The notes beneath the pieces are model-generated. The model saw only the letters and a list, made by a program, of their open reading frames with translations. It was not told the origin of the DNA and did not search any database. Below, in pieces: positions 56,613 through 64,000 of a DNA stretch of 64,000 bases (its first letter is position 1; each line of letters starts with the position of its first letter). Source of the DNA: Rubellimicrobium arenae (lineage in GTDB: Bacteria > Pseudomonadota > Alphaproteobacteria > Rhodobacterales > Rhodobacteraceae); contig NZ_JAFMST010000002.1 of assembly GCF_017916275.1 (NCBI RefSeq), forward strand, positions 186,001-250,000, given 5' to 3'. A program made the translations under genes and the position numbers.

Positions 56613-57302
56613 CTAGAGGCCGAGGCGAACCTTCAGGCTGGCCAGCGCCGCCTGCTCTCCTCCGCTCCAGGGGGCCTGGCGGCTCAGGAACAGGGTCGCC
56701 TGGCTCGCGTGGATGAGGCCGTCCGAGAGGATCTTGAGGCCATTCGCGCGCAGCGTCTCGCCGGTGGAAGTGATGTCCGAGATGGCCTCGGCGGTCTCGC
56801 CCCGCACCACGCCCTCGGTCGCGCCCTGGCTGTCCACCAGCAGGTAGTCGGCGACGCCGTGCTGCTGCAGGAAGTCGCGCGTCAGCCGGTGGTACTTGGT
56901 CGCGATCCGCAGCCGCTGGCCATGGGCGCGCCGGAAGGCCGCGCAGGCGGCGTCGAGGTCGTCCAGCGTCTCCACGTCCACCCAGAAGCGCGGCACCGCG
57001 ATCACCACGTCCGCCGCGCCAAAGCCCATGGGGACCAGTTCCTCGACCCGGGCCTCCCACCGCGCGACCTTCTCGCGCACGAGGTCCGATCCAGTGACGC
57101 CCAGATGGATGCGCCCGCCCTCCAGCTCTCTCGGGATCTCCCCGGCCGAGAGGAGAACCGGCTCCAGATGCTCCCAGTCGGACTGGGCGGCGTATTCGCG
57201 CTCGCTCCCGGCGCGGCCCAGGGTGATGCCGCGCGCCGCGAACCAGCCGAAGGCGTCCTCCATCAGCCGCCCCTTGGACGGCAGGCCCAGGCGCAAGGTC
57301 AT
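56613..57302 (-). CDS. hisG: ATP phosphoribosyltransferase, short form
   Basis: HisG condenses ATP with PRPP in the first step of histidine synthesis. The 229-residue protein has the catalytic half only ([40 protein letters not shown]) and lacks the regulatory C-terminal domain of long HisG. Short HisG needs the separate HisZ subunit, which is encoded directly upstream (overlap ATGA). It is the last gene of hisS-hisZ-hisG. Confidence 0.95.
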   Translation of the reverse strand: MTLRLGLPSKGRLMEDAFGWFAARGITLGRAGSEREYAAQSDWEHLEPVLLSAGEIPRELEGGRIHLGVTGSDLVREKVARWEARVEELVPMGFGAADVVIAVPRFWVDVETLDDLDAACAAFRRAHGQRLRIATKYHRLTRDFLQQHGVADYLLVDSQGATEGVVRGETAEAISDITSTGETLRANGLKILSDGLIHASQATLFLSRQAPWSGGEQAALASLKVRLGL

Positions 57303-58396
57303 GCCGCCCCCCGCAGTTGCACGACCAGCTCGGGCCGGATGACGCCGCCCACGGCAGGGACCACCCGCCCCCGCCCCAGCACCCGCGTCAGCGCGTCATA
57401 GCGCCCGCCCGTCGCGACGGGGGGCAGGTCGGGACGCCCGGCGGCGAACAGGCCAAAGACGAAGCCGTCGTAATATTCCAGCGTGGTGCGGCCAAAGCTG
57501 CCCTCGAAGGCCATCTCGGCCACCGCCACCCCGCGCCGCTCCAGCGCCTCGACCCGCCGTTCGAGCCGGTAGAGCGCGGGGCCAAGGCCGGGGGCGTCCT
57601 GCTCCAGCCCGCGCAGGGTCTCCAGCGCCACGGGCACCGGCGCGGCCAGCGTCAGGAGCGCGTCGATCAGCGCCACTTCCGAGGACGGCAGCGGCGGGGC
57701 CGCCGCCTCGTCCCGCAGGAGGGCGAGCCGCGCCTCCACCTCGGCCCGGGTCCGCAGCCCGATCTCGGGCCCGGCCTCGGCGAAGGGATCGGCCGAAGCC
57801 AGCAGCGCCGCCCGCCCCTCGGGCAGCGGCGTGCGCCCGGCATAGCGGTCGAGCAGCGCCCGAAACCGCCGGGGCCGCCAGACATGCCGCCGCAGCGCCG
57901 CCTTGCGGGGGGCGGTCGTGGACAGCCCGTCCACCGCCGCGAGGATCAGCCCGATGTCGCCCATCGCCGCCCGCAGGTGCAGGTCGGGGATGGCCGAGGC
58001 CAGCGTCGCGAAGACCTCCGCATCGGCCTCGGCGGGGTCGCGCCCCCCGAACAGCTCGAAGCCCGCCTGGAGGAACTCGCTCGGCCGGGTCTCGCTCTCG
58101 GTCTCCTGGCGGCGGAACACCTCGCCCGCGTAGGCGTAGCGCGCGGGGTCGAGCCCCGCCTCCATGTGCATCCGCACCACCGGCACGGTGAAGTCCGGCC
58201 GCAGCATCACCTCGCCGCGCAGGGGGTCCTGCGTGACGAAGGCGCGGGCGCGGATGTCCTCGCCATAAAGGTCCAGAAGTTCCTCGGCGGGCTGGAGGAT
58301 GCGGGCCTCCACCTCCTCTGCCCCTTGGGCGGCGAAGTGCGACAGGAGCCGCTGCGCCTCGGCCCGGGCGGCGATGCGTTGGGCGGGAAGGGTCAC
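57299..58396 (-). CDS. hisZ: ATP phosphoribosyltransferase regulatory subunit HisZ
   Basis: HisZ is a paralogue of HisRS that activates and feedback-regulates short HisG. The 365-residue protein has the class II synthetase-like core ([57 protein letters not shown]) but no anticodon-binding domain. The GTG start overlaps the hisS stop and its own stop overlaps the hisG start. The pairing explains why short HisG is active. Confidence 0.93.
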   Translation of the reverse strand: MTLPAQRIAARAEAQRLLSHFAAQGAEEVEARILQPAEELLDLYGEDIRARAFVTQDPLRGEVMLRPDFTVPVVRMHMEAGLDPARYAYAGEVFRRQETESETRPSEFLQAGFELFGGRDPAEADAEVFATLASAIPDLHLRAAMGDIGLILAAVDGLSTTAPRKAALRRHVWRPRRFRALLDRYAGRTPLPEGRAALLASADPFAEAGPEIGLRTRAEVEARLALLRDEAAAPPLPSSEVALIDALLTLAAPVPVALETLRGLEQDAPGLGPALYRLERRVEALERRGVAVAEMAFEGSFGRTTLEYYDGFVFGLFAAGRPDLPPVATGGRYDALTRVLGRGRVVPAVGGVIRPELVVQLRGAA

Positions 58397-59880
58397 TTGG
58401 CCAGCAGAGCCCGCAGATGCGCCACGAGGTCGGCGCGCGCCACCTCGGCCTGCGCGGGGCGGTCCTTCCATTCCTCCAGGCTCGCCGTCTGGGCGGCCTG
58501 CGCCCCGGCGATCAGGTCCTTGACCTGCACGACCCCCCTCGCCTTCTCGTCCGAGCCTTCGATGATGGCGAAGGGCGCGCGGCGGCGGTCGGCGTACTTC
58601 ATCTGCGCGCCGAAGTTCTTGGGGCTGCCGAGATAGGCCTCGGCCCGGATGCCCGCCTGCCGCAGCTCGGCGACGATGGCGAAGGTGTCGGCCATGCGGT
58701 CGCGGTCCATGACGGTGACGACCACCGGGCCCGCCCCTTCGGCCTGCGCGCGGCCCTTGGCGCGCAGCGCGGCCAGCAGGCGGTCCACGCCGATGGAGAT
58801 GCCGGTCGCGGGGACCGCCTCGCCGGTGAAGCGCTTCACGAGGTCGTCGTAGCGCCCGCCCCCGGCGACCGAGCCGAACTGGCGCGGCTTGCCGTCCTCG
58901 CCCAGGATCTCGAAGGTCAGCTCGGCCTCGAAGACCGGGCCGGTGTAGTAGCCCAGGCCCCGGACGGTGGCAGGGTCGAGGAGGATGCGGTCGGGGCCGT
59001 AGCCGCCCGCGTCCAGAAGCTCGGCCATCTGCGACAGCTCCGCGACGCCGGCCGCGCCGGTCTGGGTCCGGCCGCAGAGGTCGGTGAGGTTGCGGAGGGT
59101 GTCCGCCCCGGTGGCGCCCCGCGCCTCGACGAAGCCCAAAACGACCTGCGCCTGATCCTCGGACAGGTTGGCGCCCTTGGTGTAGTCGCCGCTCTCGTCC
59201 TTGCGGCCCTCGCCCAGGAGGGCCCGGACGCCCTGCGGCCCGAGTCGGTCGAGCTTGTCGATGGCGCGGAGCACGATGCCGCGTTCATGGGCGAAGCGGT
59301 CGGGGTCGGCGGGGTCGAGGACGCCCGCGGCCTCCATGACGCCGTTCAGCACCTTGCGGTTGTTGATCTTCACCAGGTAGTCGCCGCGCGCGATGCCGAC
59401 GATTTCAAGGGCGTCGCAGAGCATCCCGCAGATCTCGGCGTCGGCGGCGACGGTGGGGGTGCCCACGGTGTCGGCGTCGCATTGATAGAACTGGCGGAAG
59501 CGGCCCGGCCCCGGCTTTTCGTTGCGCCAGACGGGGCCCATCGCATAGCGGCGGTAGGGGGTCGGCAGGCTTTGGCGGTGCTGGGCGTAGACGCGGGCGA
59601 GCGGCGCGGTCAGGTCGTAGCGGAGCGCGAGCCAGTCCTTGTCCTCGTCGAGCCAGGCGAAGACCCCCTCGTTCGGGCGGTCCACGTCGGGGAGGAACTT
59701 GCCCAGCGCCTCGACCGTCTCGACCGCCGAGGTTTCCAGCGCCTCGAAGCCGTAATGGCGGTACACCTCGGCGATCCGCGACAGCATCGCGGTGCGTTCG
59801 GTCACCTCGGGGCCGAAGTAGTCACGGAAGCCCTTGGGCGTCTCGGCCTTGGGGCGGCGGGTCTTGGGTTCCTTGGGCAC
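58393..59880 (-). CDS. hisS: Histidyl-tRNA synthetase
   Basis: HisS charges tRNA-His. The 495-residue protein starts (GTG) [20 protein letters not shown] and has class II motifs [19 protein letters not shown] (motif 2), [20 protein letters not shown] and [13 protein letters not shown] (motif 3), and the anticodon domain with [25 protein letters not shown] lies seven bases upstream. It heads a three-gene unit with hisZ and hisG, so a paralogue of HisS is its immediate neighbour. Long upstream extensions are not conserved. Confidence 0.96.
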   Translation of the reverse strand: MPKEPKTRRPKAETPKGFRDYFGPEVTERTAMLSRIAEVYRHYGFEALETSAVETVEALGKFLPDVDRPNEGVFAWLDEDKDWLALRYDLTAPLARVYAQHRQSLPTPYRRYAMGPVWRNEKPGPGRFRQFYQCDADTVGTPTVAADAEICGMLCDALEIVGIARGDYLVKINNRKVLNGVMEAAGVLDPADPDRFAHERGIVLRAIDKLDRLGPQGVRALLGEGRKDESGDYTKGANLSEDQAQVVLGFVEARGATGADTLRNLTDLCGRTQTGAAGVAELSQMAELLDAGGYGPDRILLDPATVRGLGYYTGPVFEAELTFEILGEDGKPRQFGSVAGGGRYDDLVKRFTGEAVPATGISIGVDRLLAALRAKGRAQAEGAGPVVVTVMDRDRMADTFAIVAELRQAGIRAEAYLGSPKNFGAQMKYADRRRAPFAIIEGSDEKARGVVQVKDLIAGAQAAQTASLEEWKDRPAQAEVARADLVAHLRALLAK

Positions 59881-59979
59881 GCGGGGTCCTCCGGGCTGCG
59901 GAGGCGCTTTAGCGCGGGGCCGGGCCGGGGGCAACGGCGGGGGCTGGACAGGCGGCACGGCCTGGGGCTTCCTGCGCCG

Positions 59980-60174
59980 ATGGACCTCACCCCCCTCGAA
60001 GAGCGCATGGCTCACCTGCTGCGGACCGTGGACGACCTGTCGGACATCGTGGCCCGGCAGGAGCGCGAGATCGCCCTCCTCACCCGCCGCGTGCAGATGC
60101 TCATGGAGCGGGAGGCCGACCGCGAGGCGCAGGCCCTGCGCGAGGTGCCGATCGACAAGCCGCCCCACTGGTGA
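59980..60174 (+). CDS. slyX: SlyX family protein
   Basis: The 64-residue helical protein [20 protein letters not shown], then [21 protein letters not shown], ending VPIDKPPHW, is a standard SlyX member. The family is defined by this coiled-coil plus the basic PPHW-type end; SlyX was found as suppressor of lysis defects and its function is unknown. It is divergent from hisS. Confidence 0.9.
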   Translation: MDLTPLEERMAHLLRTVDDLSDIVARQEREIALLTRRVQMLMEREADREAQALREVPIDKPPHW

Positions 60175-60309
60175 CGGCCCGATCGCCGCAGGCGGCCGGG
60201 CAGGAAGGAACGCGTTCGTCGGCACCTGGGATCTCCTTGCTGGTGTGGAAGGAGAGTGCCCGGACGCGGTTGACGGACCCTTTCGGCACCGCGCGGTGGG
60301 GTTAACGAT

Positions 60310-60843
60310 TCATGACGGCGGCGCGTCGGCGGCCACGAGCTGCCCGCCGTGGAGCAGGAGGTCGTTGTGGCTCTCCTGCCCGAAGACGGGGTAAAGGGAC
60401 ACGAACACGGTATCCGCGGCCAGCCGGTCGAGGGCGTCGCCGCAGGGCTGGCCCGGCGAGGCGCCGCAGGCCTGGGCCTTGATCTGCTCATAGGCGGTGT
60501 CGGCGGCGGTATAGGCCCCGTCCGGGGCCTCGTAACGCGTGGTCTCGTGGGTCGCGAGGTCCCCGAACATCACCAGCGCCGCCGTGACCGGGCGGGCGCA
60601 GCCGTCCTCGAATCCGGTGATGTAATGGGTGCGCGGCGCAGTCGTCCCGGGCGCGGTGTCGTGGACGGTGTAGCCCGCGCGGGATTCCACCGGCGCGCCC
60701 AGGGCGGCGTCGGACAGGCCGCAGGCGGGGGGGATGCTGGCCGAAGCCTCGGCAAAGGCGGCGGTCATCCCGGGGCGCTGCATGGCCTGGTCGCAGGCGG
60801 CAAGGGGCAGGAGCGCAAGGGCGACGGTGGCGGCGCGCGACAT
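60310..60843 (-). CDS. Hypothetical lipoprotein
   Basis: The 177-residue protein starts MSRAATVALALLPLAACDQA, a signal peptide with a lipobox LAAC and Cys17. Lgt encoded at the left end of the window would modify such a protein. The mature part has several Cys residues (PPACGLSD, DGCARPV, CGASPGQPCGD) and ends ESHNDLLLHGGQLVAADAPP. I do not recognise a family. GGAGGA stands before the ATG. It lies 109 bases beyond dnaE on the same strand. Confidence 0.8.
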   Translation of the reverse strand: MSRAATVALALLPLAACDQAMQRPGMTAAFAEASASIPPACGLSDAALGAPVESRAGYTVHDTAPGTTAPRTHYITGFEDGCARPVTAALVMFGDLATHETTRYEAPDGAYTAADTAYEQIKAQACGASPGQPCGDALDRLAADTVFVSLYPVFGQESHNDLLLHGGQLVAADAPPS

Positions 60844-60919
60844 GGGGATCCTCCGGATTGTCCGAAGGGTGTAGGGCGACGGCCGCCGTTGTCGAAACTG
60901 GCGGCCCGCTTGGGTGGTT

Positions 60920-60939
60920 CTTCGCCCATCCGGGCGAAG
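60920..60939 (-). terminator. Hairpin after dnaE
   Basis: CTTCGCCC (60920-60927) and GGGCGAAG (60932-60939) form an 8-bp stem 14 bases after the dnaE stop. There is no U-tract, so termination here is uncertain. Confidence 0.4.
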
Positions 60940-60952
60940 GCCGCCCCCGGGA

Positions 60953-63900
60953 TCACACCTCCTCCACCTCGAGCACGCCGGGCAGCGACCGCAGGGCGCG
61001 GCGGATCTGCGGGGTGACGGGGAAGTTGTCGCCCACCTCCACCTCCACCTCGCCCGGAAGACCCGGATGCATGAGGAGGAGCGTCACCGGCCCGCCCCGC
61101 GCCCTCTTGGCCGCCTGGCGCGCCTGATCGAGGAGTCTGGCCACCGAAGAGAACGCCTCCTCGGCCTCGATGAAGACGCGCAGGCCGGTGCCGCTGTTGG
61201 CCAGGGCGTCGTCGATGGGCGTGACGGCGCGGCCCGTGAGGCGGAGCTGGTCGCCCTCGGAGGTGGCCTCGACCTGGATGATCACGCGGGAGCCGGGTTC
61301 GAGATGGGGACGCCCGGCCTCGAGGGCTTCGCTGAACAGCGTCACCTCGAACTGGCCGGTCGGGTCGGACATGGACACGAAGGCGAAGCGGTTGCCGCGC
61401 GCCGACTTGCGTTCCTGCCGTGCCGCCACCGTGCCCGCGATCTTGGCGATGTGGGGTCCCTGCTGCACCCGCAGCGTCACCTCGTCGTAGGTGGAGACCC
61501 CCTGCCGCTTGAGGGCGGGGAGGTAGTCGTCGAGCGGGTGGCCGGTGAGGTAGAAGCCCACGGCCTTGAACTCCTCGGCCAGACGCTCGGGCGGGTCCCA
61601 GTCGAGGGTGTTGGGGAGGCGCGGCTCGGGCAGGTCGGCGCCCGCCTCGCCGAAAAGGCTGACCTGCGAGGAGGCGCGCTGCTCGTGGACGGCGGCGGAA
61701 TAGGCCACGAGGGCGTCGAGCCCCTCGCAGACGCGCTTGCGGTTCTTGTCGAGCATGTCGAAGGCCCCGGCGCGGGCCAGCATCTCCAAAGGCCGCTTGC
61801 CCACGCGCTTGAGGTCCACGCGGCGGGCCATGTCGAAGAGCGTGGCGAAGGGACGGTTGGCCCGCCCCTTCACGATCAGCTCCATCGCGTCCACGCCCAC
61901 GTTCTTGAGGGCGCCAAGGCCGTAGATCAGCTTGCCGTCCTCGACGGAGAACACGGCCTGGGACCGGTTCACGCAGGGCGGTACCGTCGGGATCCTGAGG
62001 TGCTTGCGCACCTCCTGGAAGTAGACGGCGAGCTTGTCGGTGATGTGGAGGTCGCAGTTCATGACGCCGGCCATGAACTCCACGGGGTGGTTCGCCTTGA
62101 GCCAGGCGGTCTGGTAGCTGACGACCGCGTAGGCGGCGGCGTGGGACTTGTTGAAGCCGTAGTTCGCGAATTTCTCCAGAAGGTCGAAGACCTCGCCCGC
62201 CTTCTTTTCGGGGACGCCGTTCGCCTTGGCGCCCTCGACGAACTTGGGACGCTCCTTGGCCATCTCCTCGGCGATCTTCTTGCCCATGGCGCGGCGCAGG
62301 AGGTCGGCGCCGCCGAGGCTGTAGCCCGCCATGACCTGCGCGATCTGCATCACCTGTTCCTGGTAGACGATGATGCCCTGCGTTTCCGCGAGGATATGGT
62401 CGATGGTCGGGTGCAGCGGCTCCAGCGGGCGGGTGCCGTTCTTGACCTCGCAGTAGACGGGGATGTTCTCCATGGGGCCCGGGCGGTAGAGCGCCACGAG
62501 GGCCACGATGTCCTCGATGCAGGTGGGCTTCATGCGCTTGAGCGCATCCATCATGCCCGTCGATTCCACCTGGAACACGGCCACGGTCCGCGCGCGGGAG
62601 AAGAGGTCGTAGGTCGCCTCGTCGTCGAGCGGGATGGACAGGATGTCGTTCTCGGTCCCCGGGGCGGGATCGTAGATGCGGCGGCCGTCGGCGGCGACAT
62701 GCAGGTCGCGGGTCTGCCGGATCAGCTTGACCGCGTTGTCGATCATGGTGAGCGTCTTGAGGCCCAGGAAGTCGAACTTCACGAGGCCCGCCTGCTCCAC
62801 CCACTTCATGTTGAACTGGGTCGCGGGCATGTCGTCGGTGCCGGGCGCGCGGTAGAGCGGCACCAGTTCGTCGAGCGGGCGGTCGCCGATCACCACGCCC
62901 GCCGCGTGGGTGGAGGCGTTGCGGAGCAGGCCTTCGAGCTGCTCGGCGTAGGTCATGCAACGGTGGACGACCTCGGCGGATCGCATCTCCTCGCGCAGGC
63001 GGGGCTCGTCGGCCAGCGCCTTGGTGATGGAAACGGGCTTGACCCCTTCCATCGGGATCATCTTGCTGAGGCGGTCCACCTGGCCATAGGGCATCTGGAG
63101 GACGCGGCCCACGTCGCGCACGGCGGCCTTGGACAGCATCGCACCAAAGGTGATGATCTGGCCGACCTTTTCCGCGCCGTAGCGGTCGCGCACGTATTCG
63201 ATCACCTCGCCGCGCCGGTCCATGCAGAAGTCGATGTCGAAGTCGGGCATCGACACGCGTTCCGGGTTCAGGAACCGTTCGAACAGCAGGGAATAGCGCA
63301 GGGGGTCGAGGTCGGTGATCGTCAGCGCATAGGCCACGAGCGACCCGGCGCCCGAGCCCCGGCCCGGCCCCACCGGGATGCCCTGCGACTTGGCCCATTT
63401 GATGAAGTCGGCCACGATCAGGAAGTAGCCCGGAAAGCCCATCTGCTCGATGATGCCGACCTCGAAGGCGAGGCGCCGTTCATACTCCTCGACCGGGGCG
63501 GCGTGCGGGATGACCTTGAGGCGGGCCTCCAGCCCCTCCTTGGCCTGGCGGCGCAGCTCCTCGACCTCGTTGTCGGCGAACTTGGGCAGGATCGGCTTGC
63601 GCTTGGGGACCTTGAAGGCGCAGCGCTTCGCGATCTCGACGGTGTTCTCCAGCGCCTCGGGGAGGTCGGCGAAAAGGGTCGCCATCTCCTTCTGCGACTT
63701 GAAGTAGTGCTGGGGCGTGAGGCGGCGGCGCGGCCCGGACTGGTCGACATGGGCCCCCTCGGCGATGGCGAGGAGGGCGTCGTGCGCCTCGTAGAGGTCT
63801 TCCTTGGGGAAGTAGACGTCGTTGGTGGCGACGATGGGCAGGTCGAGCGCGTAGGCGAGCTCAAGGGTCGGGCGTTCCGTCACCCGCTCCGACTCGGGAA

Positions 63901-64000
63901 GGCCGCCGTCGATGGGGTGGCGCTGGAGCTCGACGTAGAAGCGGCCGGGGAAGATCCCGGCCATCCGGCGCAGGAACTCCTCGGCGCGGGTGCGCTGGTT
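60953..64000 (-). CDS. dnaE: DNA polymerase III alpha subunit, 5' end outside the window
   Basis: DnaE is the replicative polymerase of the holoenzyme. About 1015 C-terminal residues are visible, from the end of the PHP domain onwards. Seen in order: GRGSGAGSLVAYALTITDLD, the catalytic PDFDIDFCMDRRGEVIEYVR with two Asp residues, FGAMLSKAAVRDVGRVLQM, VKFDFLGLKTLTMIDNAVKL with the third Asp, the fingers, a helix-hairpin-helix region, and an OB-fold domain near the end. It runs past base 64000; the start codon is not in the window. The replicative type is indicated by length and by these motifs. Confidence 0.97.
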   Translation of the reverse strand, partial: NQRTRAEEFLRRMAGIFPGRFYVELQRHPIDGGLPESERVTERPTLELAYALDLPIVATNDVYFPKEDLYEAHDALLAIAEGAHVDQSGPRRRLTPQHYFKSQKEMATLFADLPEALENTVEIAKRCAFKVPKRKPILPKFADNEVEELRRQAKEGLEARLKVIPHAAPVEEYERRLAFEVGIIEQMGFPGYFLIVADFIKWAKSQGIPVGPGRGSGAGSLVAYALTITDLDPLRYSLLFERFLNPERVSMPDFDIDFCMDRRGEVIEYVRDRYGAEKVGQIITFGAMLSKAAVRDVGRVLQMPYGQVDRLSKMIPMEGVKPVSITKALADEPRLREEMRSAEVVHRCMTYAEQLEGLLRNASTHAAGVVIGDRPLDELVPLYRAPGTDDMPATQFNMKWVEQAGLVKFDFLGLKTLTMIDNAVKLIRQTRDLHVAADGRRIYDPAPGTENDILSIPLDDEATYDLFSRARTVAVFQVESTGMMDALKRMKPTCIEDIVALVALYRPGPMENIPVYCEVKNGTRPLEPLHPTIDHILAETQGIIVYQEQVMQIAQVMAGYSLGGADLLRRAMGKKIAEEMAKERPKFVEGAKANGVPEKKAGEVFDLLEKFANYGFNKSHAAAYAVVSYQTAWLKANHPVEFMAGVMNCDLHITDKLAVYFQEVRKHLRIPTVPPCVNRSQAVFSVEDGKLIYGLGALKNVGVDAMELIVKGRANRPFATLFDMARRVDLKRVGKRPLEMLARAGAFDMLDKNRKRVCEGLDALVAYSAAVHEQRASSQVSLFGEAGADLPEPRLPNTLDWDPPERLAEEFKAVGFYLTGHPLDDYLPALKRQGVSTYDEVTLRVQQGPHIAKIAGTVAARQERKSARGNRFAFVSMSDPTGQFEVTLFSEALEAGRPHLEPGSRVIIQVEATSEGDQLRLTGRAVTPIDDALANSGTGLRVFIEAEEAFSSVARLLDQARQAAKRARGGPVTLLLMHPGLPGEVEVEVGDNFPVTPQIRRALRSLPGVLEVEEV

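Overview
This 64 kb window is GC-rich, gene-dense chromosomal DNA of an alphaproteobacterium, most likely of the Rhodobacteraceae/Paracoccaceae. The evidence is the F1 operon order atpH-A-G-D-C separated from the Fo genes, a short HisG paired with HisZ next to hisS, a hisC-tyrC pair, a fused sat/APS kinase beside trxB, an FnrL-type regulator, and alphaproteobacterial families such as DUF1150, DUF1489, DUF2125 and DUF465. I could not fix the genus. No rRNA, tRNA, insertion sequence, prophage or CRISPR array is visible. Many neighbouring genes overlap by 1-8 bases, and GTG or TTG starts are common.

Layout. 1-12.5 kb: YbjN (cut by the left edge), UbiK-like protein, lgt, a MidA-type methyltransferase, pgeF, an Lrp-type regulator, trxB, sat/APS kinase, cytochrome b561, hsp20-DUF1150, DUF465-purE-purK, Nudix-GNAT, and a degenerate GGDEF protein. 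12.6-16.5 kb: groES-groEL behind a promoter and CIRCE operator, then an unusual 555-residue Gly/Ser/Tyr/Gln-rich low-complexity protein with one BON domain. 17.2-22.7 kb: family II pyrophosphatase, a HAD protein, ribF, a YcgN-like protein, a threonine-aldolase-like enzyme and prs. 22.9-25.1 kb: FnrL-like regulator, group III truncated haemoglobin and a SUMF1-fold protein. 25.5-30.5 kb: F1-ATPase operon. 30.6-36.8 kb: methyltransferase, gloB, clpA, M23 peptidase, HemG-like flavodoxin. 36.7-41.9 kb: a two-gene proton-channel/OmpA pair whose OmpA partner has a very long coiled coil, then a ChaC-like enzyme and DUF2125. 41.9-48.6 kb: tyrC-hisC, a DsbA-family protein, a secreted PPC+RTX protein, a stand-alone WYL-like protein, homospermidine synthase and rpsD. 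48.7-56.5 kb: glycosyltransferase, paired half-size DMT transporters, VOC protein, an acidic protein of unknown function downstream of a class II ribonucleotide reductase, DUF1489 and a second RTX protein. 56.6-64 kb: hisS-hisZ-hisG, slyX, a lipoprotein and the 3' part of dnaE (cut by the right edge).

How it fits together. Most of the window is housekeeping: envelope lipoprotein and peptidoglycan metabolism, sulfate activation, purine and PRPP synthesis, histidine and tyrosine synthesis, ATP synthesis, protein quality control (GroESL, Hsp20, ClpA) and DNA replication. The proteostasis genes carry recognisable stress signals: CIRCE for groESL, a heat-shock-like promoter for hsp20 and a weaker one for clpA. 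The less ordinary content is the low-complexity BON protein, the coiled-coil OmpA/proton-channel pair, two RTX proteins without a visible secretion system, the acidic protein with an internal duplication, and the small FnrL/globin/SUMF1 cluster.
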